DNA of 64,000 bases. Origin: JADKIH01 sp031385005. GTDB taxonomy: Bacteria; Bacteroidota; Bacteroidia; AKYH767-A; 2013-40CM-41-45. Positions 1 through 8,166 of this stretch are shown piece by piece. The notes beneath the pieces are model-generated. The model made no database searches. It had not been told where the DNA came from and saw only the letters and a list, made by a program, of their open reading frames with translations. Position numbers and translations under genes: made by a program. Numbering within the stretch: the first letter of the stretch is position 1; each line of letters starts with the position of its first letter. The DNA lies in assembly GCA_031385005.1 (NCBI GenBank), contig JANNBB010000070.1, forward strand, positions 62,001 through 126,000, written 5' to 3'.

Positions 1-754
1 TCAGGTCCATTTCACCAATCTCATCAAGAAATACTGTTCCTTCATTAGCTTCTTCAAATTTCCCTATCCTTCTTTCTCTTGCATCAGTAAATGCACCTTT
101 TTCGTGACCGAACAATTCACTTTCAATCAAATCCTCGGGTATGGCACCCATGTTTACGGTCACAAATGGTTTTTTGGCTCGTGGAGAATTATAATGAATA
201 GCTTTTGCGACAAGTTCTTTTCCTGTCCCTGATTGTCCGGTTACCAATACCATGATATTACTTTTCTCCACTTTTTGAATCATCTTCAAAATCTTCATTA
301 CAGGACCGCTATTTCCTAAAATATTCGTGTATTTATTTCTGTCAATGATGATATCTTTCAGGTGATCGTTTTCTTTTCTTAAATGAACGGATTCGACAAG
401 TGTTTTAATTGAATTCTCCAGATTTACAAGTGCATTATCGTCCTTGATAATGTAATCGACTACTCCTTTTCTATAAGTATCAATAACCACATCTAGCTTT
501 TCCTGACCTGAAACGATGATGCAATGAATGGAATCATTATAATTTCTGATTTTCTCCAGTAATTCCACACCATTCATTCCCGGAAGGTTATAATCGAGCG
601 TAACAATATCAGGGTTGAGGTGAAGATTATTTAGAAACTCTTCTGGGGATAGAAAATGCGTGACATCAATATTGTCAAGCTTTTCTAACGTCTTCTTGAT
701 GAGATTTCCTAAGAAATGATCATCTTCGACTACAAAGATTTTTGCTATTGCCAT
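1..754 (-). CDS. Sigma-54-dependent response regulator (NtrC type), C-terminus beyond window
   Basis: Translated from the ATG at 754, the protein starts with a receiver domain (residues about 5-120): acidic pair EDD at 10-12 and phospho-acceptor Asp54 in TLDYNLPG. A sigma-54 AAA+ domain follows, with Walker A GQSGTGKE, the loop GHEKGAFTDA and Walker B VFLDEIGEMD running into the window edge. Such proteins open sigma-54 promoters after phosphorylation. The loop that contacts sigma-54 reads GAFTDA instead of the common GAFTGA. The C-terminal part of the AAA+ domain and any DNA-binding helix lie outside. It is transcribed away from the polysaccharide-type locus that follows and is a plausible regulator of it, but nothing in the sequence links them beyond position. 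The family call is secure. Confidence 0.93.
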   Translation of the reverse strand, partial: MAIAKIFVVEDDHFLGNLIKKTLEKLDNIDVTHFLSPEEFLNNLHLNPDIVTLDYNLPGMNGVELLEKIRNYNDSIHCIIVSGQEKLDVVIDTYRKGVVDYIIKDDNALVNLENSIKTLVESVHLRKENDHLKDIIIDRNKYTNILGNSGPVMKILKMIQKVEKSNIMVLVTGQSGTGKELVAKAIHYNSPRAKKPFVTVNMGAIPEDLIESELFGHEKGAFTDARERRIGKFEEANEGTVFLDEIGEMDL

Positions 755-860
755 TTTGTAAACACTTTTATGTGAATCTTTTTATCCATTTCGACCACTT
801 ATTGTTGCATTTCCACCTCATAAATACGGTACATTTATCATCAAATTCTTACAGTTTTAT

Positions 861-2024
861 ATGAAAAGCCGTACTATCCTTATTGTTATTATTATTTTTC
901 TGGCAACACCTTTATGGATGCGTATTGGATGGGAAGTAGGGCATAAGAAGGCATTAAACCTGTTGATAGTCGATAAAACCGTATTAAATACGAATAGTTT
1001 TAAGCATCGTTCAGTCAACTGGATTCTTGACTATGAGAAATACACTAAATCCAGCGGTTCTTTTTATGAAATTAATAAGGATTATTACGGTTTTTTCCCC
1101 CAGGAGAATGAAAAATATGACATTAGAGATTTTGAAAAAATGAATGAAGCTGAGCTGGATTCGTTGGCTTCGGTTTATGATATGGCTTACTTTACCGATA
1201 CCTACGGTATAATGGGAAATGAATGGTATAAGCATAGAGATATTTTTGAAACATCAACCAGTATTTATGGCGGACTTTCGGAGAAGGATATCTTACTGCT
1301 TAAAAAAATGAAGGAACGTTCCAAACCAATTATTGCCGAATATAACACCATTGGATTTCCAACTACTCATGATGTAAGAGTCAGTTTTGAAAAAATGTTT
1401 GGTGTTGAATGGACAGGATGGGTTGCCCGCTATATCAGTTCTTTAGATACCTTAAACAACCCTGATTTACCTAAGTGGATAGTACGTAAATACAAAAAAG
1501 AGCATAAGGGAAACTGGAGTTTCAAAAATGAAGGACTGCTATTTATTCATGAAAATGGAAATGTCATTGTTCTTGAAAAAGGTAAGGAATTGGTAGAAGC
1601 GATGCCTAAAATCTATACCACAAATAAATATCAATCCAGGTTCGATCTCCCTGCTGCAATGATTTATCCTTATTGGATTGATATCATGATGAACAAAAGT
1701 GACACAAATGAAGTAGCTGCTAACTACTTGATTGAAACAACACGCGAAGGAGAAAGTTTGTTAAAAGAAAATGGAATTTCCCGATCATTTCCCTGCATCA
1801 TTCATAGGGAAAAAGATTTTCCGTTTTATTATTTCTGCGGTGATTTCGCAGACAATCCTACAAAATTCAGATTTGCCAAACTGGATGGAATTACCAGTTT
1901 GAAATTTTTAATGTACAATGCTGTGGATATTACGGATAGAAATAGATTCTTCTGGGAATTCTACCTGCCTATGATGCAATCTATCTTCAATGAGACTTAT
2001 AAAGAACGATTAAGTAAGAAATAA
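861..2024 (+). CDS. Membrane-anchored protein of unknown function, next to glycosyltransferase locus
   Basis: 387 residues. A hydrophobic N-terminal segment (about 5-20) suggests a signal anchor, with the rest outside the cytoplasm. The remainder is soluble and rich in aromatic residues. I do not recognise the family. A stretch around residues 108-195 (TDTYGIMGNEWY, then IYGGLSEKDI, then IAEYNTIGFPTT, then GVEWTGWVARY) has the look of a conserved alpha/beta domain, which could be a degenerate amidotransferase-like or glycoside-hydrolase-like fold, but no catalytic residues can be named. The gene is convergent with the glycosyltransferase gene, with only 19 nt between stop codons. A weak -7-like TACATTTA lies at 830-837. 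A role in polysaccharide modification or export is inference from neighbourhood only. Confidence 0.75.
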   Translation: MKSRTILIVIIIFLATPLWMRIGWEVGHKKALNLLIVDKTVLNTNSFKHRSVNWILDYEKYTKSSGSFYEINKDYYGFFPQENEKYDIRDFEKMNEAELDSLASVYDMAYFTDTYGIMGNEWYKHRDIFETSTSIYGGLSEKDILLLKKMKERSKPIIAEYNTIGFPTTHDVRVSFEKMFGVEWTGWVARYISSLDTLNNPDLPKWIVRKYKKEHKGNWSFKNEGLLFIHENGNVIVLEKGKELVEAMPKIYTTNKYQSRFDLPAAMIYPYWIDIMMNKSDTNEVAANYLIETTREGESLLKENGISRSFPCIIHREKDFPFYYFCGDFADNPTKFRFAKLDGITSLKFLMYNAVDITDRNRFFWEFYLPMMQSIFNETYKERLSKK

Positions 2025-2043
2025 ATTTATCGTTGTCGAATTG

Positions 2044-3471
2044 TTATCGCTTAATCGCAAATCCTTTTCGTTTCATCTCACCCCAGTTTTTTACTCCGGT
2101 AAGCAAATCAAGGTTGCCACGGATTGCATAGTAAACAGTGAGCGGGTGAATGATAATCGGTTCAATAAGAGCAGTACCGAGCAAACGCAAAATATCCCGT
2201 TTCTTTTTATACTGATGAAAGCTCAGTTCCTCAAAAAGTATGGCAGCAGTCGAATACATGATGGCAAAGGCATATATTAGTAGGAAAAGGGTAATAAATA
2301 AATCGACATTTAAGATTCCTAAAAAGGCCATCATGATGAGGTATAAGAATGCAGTTGTTTCGACAATAGGTGCCAGCCATTCAAATAAAAACCAAAATGG
2401 CATGCTTACCATTCCCAGAAAATGATACTTAGGATTAAAGATTAATTTTTTATGCATCCATAAAGTTTCGGCTGTTCCTCTTGTCCAACGATTACGCTGC
2501 TTTCCCAATATTTTTAAACTGGAAGGAGCTTCAGTCCAGCACAAAGGATCCGGCAAATAAACGACACTGTATTTTTCCCTTCTTTCCTCCATATATCTGC
2601 GCATTCGGATTACCAATTCCATGTCTTCTCCAACTGTTTCGTGGTTGTATCCACCTGCAGCTATTGTTATCTTTTTATCGAACATTCCGAATGCTCCGGA
2701 AATCAAAATAAGTCCATTGAGGCGGCTCCAGGCCATTCGTCCAAGCAAGAATGCCCGAATATATTCAAGCACCTGAATGCGAGGTAAAATTTGTTTTGGA
2801 AGATTAACACGAATTATTTTCCCTTCATGTACCTCACATGAATTGGCAATACGAACAACACCACCTACGGCAATCACTTTTTTATCGACTGTTTGTTCCA
2901 TAAATGGTTTGACCATCTTTAAAAGTGATTCATATTCCAATATACAATCCACATCTATAGCAGCGAACAAATCATATTTGGAAACATTGATTCCGGCATT
3001 GAGTGCATCTGCCTTTCCTCCATTAACTTTGTCAATTACAGTCAGTTTATTTAGCGAAGGTATCTTCGATTTATAAACGGCATTCACAGGTTTCGACAAA
3101 AGTTTTTGTTCGAATGCATAGGGTACAGGTTCGAGCATGTATTCTTCGATCAGTAATTGCAAAGTCTCGTCTTTTGATCCGTCATTTACAATGATAACCT
3201 CAAAATTGACGTAGTGAATATTCAACAAGGACCGCACATTTTCAACAATTGTTTTGGATTCATTGTAAGCAGGGGCAATCACAGAAATGGAAGGAGCAGA
3301 AGGAGCAGCAAGAATATCGCGGTAATCAATAAAGCTGTTGCGGCGCATGTAATTAATGATGTCGAATGCCGATATCGCTGACAGTAAAAAGTAAGTTCCA
3401 AAAAGCAAGCAGCTGTAAACCAAAATGAAGTGGTCAGCAAACTTTGTAAAATAATAAAAAAATAATCCCAT
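2044..3471 (-). CDS. Family 2 glycosyltransferase, processive PgaC/IcaA-like membrane synthase
   Basis: 475 residues. N-terminal membrane segment (about 14-36), a GT-A catalytic domain and several C-terminal membrane helices (about 345-450), the layout of processive synthases such as PgaC/IcaA and cellulose synthase. Visible motifs: VIAPAYNES at 64-72, NDGSKDE at 96-102, the metal-binding DVD at 173-175, GEDMEL with the catalytic-base acid near 283, and QRNRW at 325-329, which marks processive enzymes. It should polymerise a UDP-sugar on the cytoplasmic face and extrude the chain; the sugar cannot be told from sequence. Its start lies 5 nt after the stop of the HEAT-repeat gene, so the two are co-transcribed. 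The nearby TPR/beta-barrel protein could be the outer-membrane partner. Confidence 0.92.
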   Translation of the reverse strand: MGLFFYYFTKFADHFILVYSCLLFGTYFLLSAISAFDIINYMRRNSFIDYRDILAAPSAPSISVIAPAYNESKTIVENVRSLLNIHYVNFEVIIVNDGSKDETLQLLIEEYMLEPVPYAFEQKLLSKPVNAVYKSKIPSLNKLTVIDKVNGGKADALNAGINVSKYDLFAAIDVDCILEYESLLKMVKPFMEQTVDKKVIAVGGVVRIANSCEVHEGKIIRVNLPKQILPRIQVLEYIRAFLLGRMAWSRLNGLILISGAFGMFDKKITIAAGGYNHETVGEDMELVIRMRRYMEERREKYSVVYLPDPLCWTEAPSSLKILGKQRNRWTRGTAETLWMHKKLIFNPKYHFLGMVSMPFWFLFEWLAPIVETTAFLYLIMMAFLGILNVDLFITLFLLIYAFAIMYSTAAILFEELSFHQYKKKRDILRLLGTALIEPIIIHPLTVYYAIRGNLDLLTGVKNWGEMKRKGFAIKR

Positions 3472-3476
3472 CCCGT

Positions 3477-4619
3477 TTAAAGTCTTTTATCTTTTGCGTG
3501 ATTAATGATAAGCTGCATATTAACATCTGATTCTGAAAATAATTTTTCTACAATCCCTGATCCTGTATGACCCATTGAAAGTAATGCACGAACGGCCTGT
3601 ATGGCCAATGGATAATCTTCCTGTTTTTGTTTAAGAATTTTTTCAAGAAAGCCGGCTGCCTGAACACTGCCAATTACCTCCAGAGCTTTTAATATTTCTT
3701 TTTTTAAAGTGATATTTTCTTTTGGATATATTTCCATCATTTTAAATTCAGCTCTTGTCTCGTTGAGTGATTTAAGAGATCGAATGACAGCAAGCCGGAT
3801 TCGCTCATCCTTTTCATCCAGCATTTGTATAAGTCTTTCTGTAGATGATTGTTGTCTGAATGTACCAATCATATGTATGCAAAAAATTACCACATCTTTA
3901 TTCGGAGAATCCAACCACTCACTGAAGTCAGGAATCATTTTTTCGGGTAGTTTGGCAAGCATGGAATAGATGTTGGCCGTATCCCATGCAGAAAGGTGCG
4001 TTTTTTCATGAGATAAAAATGCAAGTGGATTTTTATCACTCAATTTCATTATCGCAATGCGTGCCTCCATGCGTAATACATCGTTGGTATTGTTGAGAAA
4101 AGGAGTGAAGTGAGGTAACGACTGCTTCACATTCATCAATGCTAGTTCGCGCATTCCTTTAGCAATAATATACCAGCGTTTATCTTTTAATTTAGCAATC
4201 GAATCAAAATGCAGGTTTAATTGAATGTAAATTTCTTCTAATCGTTCTGCTGTTTCGCCTCGGAAGTTTTCATGAAGGTGAATAATTTCATGTTGAATTA
4301 TTTCCCGGTTATATTTTATTCTTAAGTCAACAGGATTAAAATAGCCGGGAATTTTTGTAGGAACGATTCGATCTTCGAAAAGTAAAACCTTAAATACCTT
4401 TTGATATTGTTCTTGAAGTTCTGTTCGCTTGCGGACTCGACCGGTTTTGTAAATCCTGCTCCCCAATACAACCGCCAAAAGAATAAGGATGATGATTACA
4501 AATATCAAGGTAATCACTAACAAGGCCCGGATATGTACGGGAAAACTATATACAGCCCGACCTAAATCATCAATGGTATATTGAAGGTCACTCCAGTTGA
4601 TTTGCAATATAGTTGGCAT
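3477..4619 (-). CDS. HEAT-repeat protein with N-terminal membrane anchor
   Basis: About 380 residues. A strong hydrophobic segment near residues 32-56 is followed by a basic stretch, suggesting an inner-membrane anchor with a cytoplasmic repeat domain. From about residue 160 onward there are helical HEAT-like repeats (for example FLNNTNDVLRMEARIAIMKL, the DEKDERIRLAVIRSLKSL unit, and a unit with VRALLSMG). HEAT solenoids are protein-binding scaffolds; no enzymatic motif is seen. I place the start at the ATG at 4619; the in-frame TTG just before it is an alternative. A -7-like AATATTTG on this strand (4637-4630) would give a very short leader. The gene ends 5 nt before the glycosyltransferase gene, so a role in tethering or controlling that synthase is likely but inferred. 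Confidence 0.82.
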   Translation of the reverse strand: MPTILQINWSDLQYTIDDLGRAVYSFPVHIRALLVITLIFVIIILILLAVVLGSRIYKTGRVRKRTELQEQYQKVFKVLLFEDRIVPTKIPGYFNPVDLRIKYNREIIQHEIIHLHENFRGETAERLEEIYIQLNLHFDSIAKLKDKRWYIIAKGMRELALMNVKQSLPHFTPFLNNTNDVLRMEARIAIMKLSDKNPLAFLSHEKTHLSAWDTANIYSMLAKLPEKMIPDFSEWLDSPNKDVVIFCIHMIGTFRQQSSTERLIQMLDEKDERIRLAVIRSLKSLNETRAEFKMMEIYPKENITLKKEILKALEVIGSVQAAGFLEKILKQKQEDYPLAIQAVRALLSMGHTGSGIVEKLFSESDVNMQLIINHAKDKRL

Positions 4620-4869
4620 CAATGAGCAGCAAATATTGTGTTTATGTTAGTATTGAAAAAATAACCGTTTTCAAAGCACTTTTTCTTCTCCTGTACTGAA
4701 TTTTTACCAATTATATTAATTTTTAATGATATTTTCCGAGTTTTCGAAGAATTGTTTCCACCAAAAATTTTCATAAAAAGTGGCGAAGGAATAAAGTGAA
4801 ATGTATAAAATCTGAGAATTGTCTCACAACATGCTAAATGTAGTAAAAAATCAGCTTGGGTTGAAATAA

Positions 4870-6216
4870 TTAATAATCAAGCTGCTTGCTGAGCATTTGA
4901 ATTTCTGCCTCAATGTTTTTTCTTCTGTCGATTATTATAGATTTCAAACCCGGAATAAAGTTTCCGGGATCAAGCGGATCGCCAATTGTCGTATTAATAT
5001 TGTTGTCAAAGTCTTTATTCGTATACATTTTATTTACATCTGCATAAACCGCAATTCGAATACGACTCGAAAGACTATCGATTGTGTGTATTAGCCTTTC
5101 TTCAGAAAAGTCATCTTTCAAAAGCTCCTGAACAATGGCTAAATATCTCTTTTGGATTTTTTTATTTTTTCCCAGTGTCTTATCCAACAACGGTCGCTCT
5201 TCTTTGAAGGGAACAGAATCAGGTACCAATACACTCATTTTAATTAACGATGGCGTGGACATAACCGGATTCCATGCAGCGAAAGCATAGTTTCCATCCA
5301 ATGAAATCCAATGCCATTTAAAAGTAATGCTATCGTGATATAGAAAAAAATTATGCGGGTAAAACATATTGTAAGCGTCAATGTTGGCGATCAAATTATT
5401 AATTGCCCATGCACGCAGACATTTGTCGAGGTTAAAGGATGATTCTAACTGCCTCAAGTACCCATCGTCATTCAATACCGAATCATTAACCAGTCGAACA
5501 AATTTCACAAGATCAGACCAATCGTTTTTTGTTGTATTGTTTTTCAAAATGTATTTGTTGTAATACTTGGATTGCTCATTTCCGTAGTATTTAAAAGTCG
5601 CCATCGGTTCGCCCTGGAAAAGATTTCCGCGTGAATCTCCAAAACGTGATTGTAAAAATACCTTATCAATGTTGTCTGTAACAAGATATAACCCCCAGTA
5701 TTTATCGTTAATGTAAACTTTAGCATAAGTAGCACGTGGTGCCGGTAATCCTTCTTTGTTTAGCATGTCGAGATATATCTTTTCCCGTATCATCGTTGGA
5801 TCCTTGAAGTTATTATTAAGGTTTAATTCTTCAAGTCCATCCATGTTTTGGCCCTTTATAAATTTGTTAAACTTTAACCGGAAGGGCTTCTTTTTTCCCG
5901 GATAAAACTCATAGGAAGATTCGCCTTTAAATCGAATGCCGACTGAATGATAACTTTGGTTGTCTATCGTTACTGTCGATTGCATATAATTTGAAACTTG
6001 CAGCGAATCAAACATCTTACGATATAAAACTAATGAATCCCAATAATTACACTGAACGAAATTGATTTTTATAACATGAACAGAATCTTTTTCGAAAAAA
6101 CTTTTACCATAGTTTTTTTGCTTGGGTTTGGCAACATTTGCATTTTCCTGAGCAATAGCAAATAAGGAAATACTTACCAGAAAATGTAAAATAATAATCG
6201 ACTTAATTGATTTCAT
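4870..6216 (-). CDS. CotH-family protein kinase, exported
   Basis: 448 residues with a signal peptide (hydrophobic 6-22, followed by AQE). The CotH kinase fold is visible: RFKGESSYEF near 95-104, KKPFRLKFNKF at 109-119, ELNLNN at 130-135, PTMIREKIYLDMLN at 140-153, NDKYWGLYLVTDNID near 170-184, and the catalytic segments ANIDAYN (Asp280) and WISLDGNYAF (Asp307). Bacillus CotH phosphorylates spore-coat proteins; exported bacterial CotH-like proteins are mostly uncharacterised. The gene starts 13 nt after the YaiO-like gene and therefore belongs to the same transcript. A 247-nt gap separates it from the HEAT gene downstream. Substrate unknown; the outer-membrane partner or a surface protein are possibilities. 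Confidence 0.88.
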   Translation of the reverse strand: MKSIKSIIILHFLVSISLFAIAQENANVAKPKQKNYGKSFFEKDSVHVIKINFVQCNYWDSLVLYRKMFDSLQVSNYMQSTVTIDNQSYHSVGIRFKGESSYEFYPGKKKPFRLKFNKFIKGQNMDGLEELNLNNNFKDPTMIREKIYLDMLNKEGLPAPRATYAKVYINDKYWGLYLVTDNIDKVFLQSRFGDSRGNLFQGEPMATFKYYGNEQSKYYNKYILKNNTTKNDWSDLVKFVRLVNDSVLNDDGYLRQLESSFNLDKCLRAWAINNLIANIDAYNMFYPHNFFLYHDSITFKWHWISLDGNYAFAAWNPVMSTPSLIKMSVLVPDSVPFKEERPLLDKTLGKNKKIQKRYLAIVQELLKDDFSEERLIHTIDSLSSRIRIAVYADVNKMYTNKDFDNNINTTIGDPLDPGNFIPGLKSIIIDRRKNIEAEIQMLSKQLDY

Positions 6217-6229
6217 AATTGTTGTACTG

Positions 6230-7549
6230 TCAAAATACAGTTTTCAAAGTAATTGTTGTAGAAATCCGTTGGATGTCACCTGTTCGTATTGGTACTTCTT
6301 TTCCATAGGATAGATCACACTTCATAATCCAACGGCCAAATGCCCGTTTCTGTAATTCTATACCGCCCTGAAAGGTTTGGTAAAACGTGGCCACATCCAG
6401 CGTCTGGTTTTCATCCGGCGACCTTCCGCTTCCTGCTTTAAAGCCCAGGTAATTGTCGGAGTCGCCAAAATAAATCCGGATGTTTCCGATAACCGTAATC
6501 GAACTTTTATTTAAAGATGCTTCTTTAACAATTGAATCTGTCTTAGGCGTTATAAACGTACGCACACTGAACCAGTAGTCTTTGTAATAATTCGAAAGCG
6601 ATGCAGAGTAAAAAGTAGTACTCGTTGTAAATTTTTGATACCGTACCCCTAGCGAAACTTCAAAACCTTTAGGCAGTTTTTGATAGATTTCTGCTGTAGC
6701 TTTTGTATTCGGGAACAAACCCGTTAATGCATTTTGTTTAGCCAGTATGCTTTTATCCGAATAACCGGCTAGCAAATTTATATAGGTGGTCGAAGTAAAG
6801 TGTGCATAACTCTCTAACTCAAATTGCAAACCTTTCTTGTTAAACCTGTCAGCATAGTTTGTTCTGAAAGTCAGAGAACCAAAGGTGAAATTATGTCCAA
6901 CTTCTACGGATCCTAAATGCTGTGCATTCTTATTGTCGAAAAGGTCAACCAGCAAACTCGCCTGAAAGTTATTGCTGAGTTTGCGCCCTTCAAGCGAATT
7001 CATCATCCTTATCGCTTCTTTCTGACCGGGATTTAAATCCAAAATCCGGCGAAGCGTTAATGCCGCTTCTCCTTTATCTTCTAATTTTATCTGAAGCTTC
7101 GCTTTCTTTAAAAGCAATTCCTCGGAAGTAGGGTAGAAGCCCAAAGCGACTTTTAAGTAATCTCCCGCCAATGAATAACTTTCTGTCCAGAACTCAACAT
7201 CAAACAATGCATTCAAAGCTTCATAATCATTTTCACGCTCTATCAATACGCGACTTAATTCTGTACGGGCATTGTCGTATTGTTTTTCCCAGGCATATGT
7301 TCTGCCTAGAAAGGTGCGGACTTCAAAATAATTCGGCTTGCGTTCCAGAATTTTCAGACAAATTCTTCTGGCCTGAGAATGGTTGTTATCGTAACTAAAT
7401 TCTCTGGCTTTTTTAAAAAGTGCTTCAATATTGGTTGTATCGTTTATGGTAACAGTAGTATCTGATCTGCCCTGGCCATTTACCTGAGAGGTATAAAGCA
7501 GACAAAAAAAGCAGAAAAAAAGAGGAAAAAGTAAGTGTTTCTTATGCAT
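6230..7549 (-). CDS. YaiO-family outer-membrane beta-barrel protein with N-terminal TPRs
   Basis: 439 residues with a signal peptide (to about residue 25, ...VNGQG). Residues about 40-185 form TPR-like helical pairs (units around ARRICLKILERKPNYFEVR, AWEKQYDNARTELSRVLIE and ALTLRRILDLNPGQKEA). The rest alternates in the manner of an outer-membrane barrel and ends in an aromatic residue (TLKTVF). TPR plus barrel is also the plan of PgaA, PelB and BcsC exporters, though this barrel is shorter. With a PgaC-like synthase in the same locus, a role in exopolysaccharide passage through the outer membrane is a reasonable inference. First gene after a perfect -7 element, and probably heads the transcript with the CotH gene. 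Confidence 0.85.
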   Translation of the reverse strand: MHKKHLLFPLFFCFFCLLYTSQVNGQGRSDTTVTINDTTNIEALFKKAREFSYDNNHSQARRICLKILERKPNYFEVRTFLGRTYAWEKQYDNARTELSRVLIERENDYEALNALFDVEFWTESYSLAGDYLKVALGFYPTSEELLLKKAKLQIKLEDKGEAALTLRRILDLNPGQKEAIRMMNSLEGRKLSNNFQASLLVDLFDNKNAQHLGSVEVGHNFTFGSLTFRTNYADRFNKKGLQFELESYAHFTSTTYINLLAGYSDKSILAKQNALTGLFPNTKATAEIYQKLPKGFEVSLGVRYQKFTTSTTFYSASLSNYYKDYWFSVRTFITPKTDSIVKEASLNKSSITVIGNIRIYFGDSDNYLGFKAGSGRSPDENQTLDVATFYQTFQGGIELQKRAFGRWIMKCDLSYGKEVPIRTGDIQRISTTITLKTVF

Positions 7550-7562
7550 AAATTACCGACCG

Positions 7563-7570
7563 CAAAGGTA
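7563..7570 (-). promoter_or_regulatory. Bacteroidota -7 element ahead of the YaiO-CotH transcript
   Basis: On the minus strand the sequence reads TACCTTTG, a perfect match to the Bacteroidota -7 consensus TAnnTTTG. It ends 13 nt before the ATG at 7549, so the leader would be only a few bases. No convincing -33 TTTG is seen. Confidence 0.6.
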
Positions 7571-7643
7571 AAGAATGCATACGAGAATATTAATAAAAAG
7601 TGGCGTTTATTGAAATAGGTAAGTTTTTGGTAAAGAGTTGAAA

Positions 7644-8009
7644 TTAAGCAGTTTTCAACAGTAATTTTTTTACCCGTACAGAGAGTTCACTTGGGCTGAA
7701 CGGTTTGGTGATAAAATCGTCTGCTCCCAGCTGGAAGGCCTCCAATACAGTCTTTTCAAGTCCAATAGATGAAACAATAATGATCGGAGTTTTTATTCCC
7801 ATTTCTTTCCTCACTTTATGCACTATTTCCAGTCCTGTAAGATAGGGCATCATTATATCTGTAATGATGATATCCGGCTTAATGGATTGTATTTTTTCTA
7901 TGGCTTCCTTACCGTCGTTTGCCAAGTAAACATCATGGCCTTCCTTCTGAAGTTTAAATTCAACCATCTTCAGAACCATCTCATCATCTTCGCAAACTAA
8001 TACCTTCAT
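7644..8009 (-). CDS. Single-domain response regulator (CheY-like)
   Basis: 121 residues, only a receiver domain: acidic pair CEDDE at 6-10, phospho-acceptor Asp51 in IITDIMMP, a conserved Ser/Thr switch (IIIVSS), and ITKPFSP with the conserved lysine near 104. There is no output domain, so it must act by protein contact, or shuttle phosphate as in multistep relays. It lies between the hybrid histidine kinase and the polysaccharide-type genes, all on the same strand, which makes the kinase its likely phospho-donor through the kinase Hpt domain. The -7 candidate upstream (TACCTTGC at 8050-8043 on this strand) is one base short of the consensus. Confidence 0.93.
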   Translation of the reverse strand: MKVLVCEDDEMVLKMVEFKLQKEGHDVYLANDGKEAIEKIQSIKPDIIITDIMMPYLTGLEIVHKVRKEMGIKTPIIIVSSIGLEKTVLEAFQLGADDFITKPFSPSELSVRVKKLLLKTA

Positions 8010-8166
8010 GTGTAATTAATATTAAAACCATCAATTGTGGTTGCAAGGTAATCTTTTTTGAAAATAGATGGGAAATACCTGTCCAATCCATGTAAAAAAA
8101 TATAGGGCTTAAAGGACAAATAAACGACTTTTGAATCGTTTAGTATATATCGTAATAATTAGAGTT

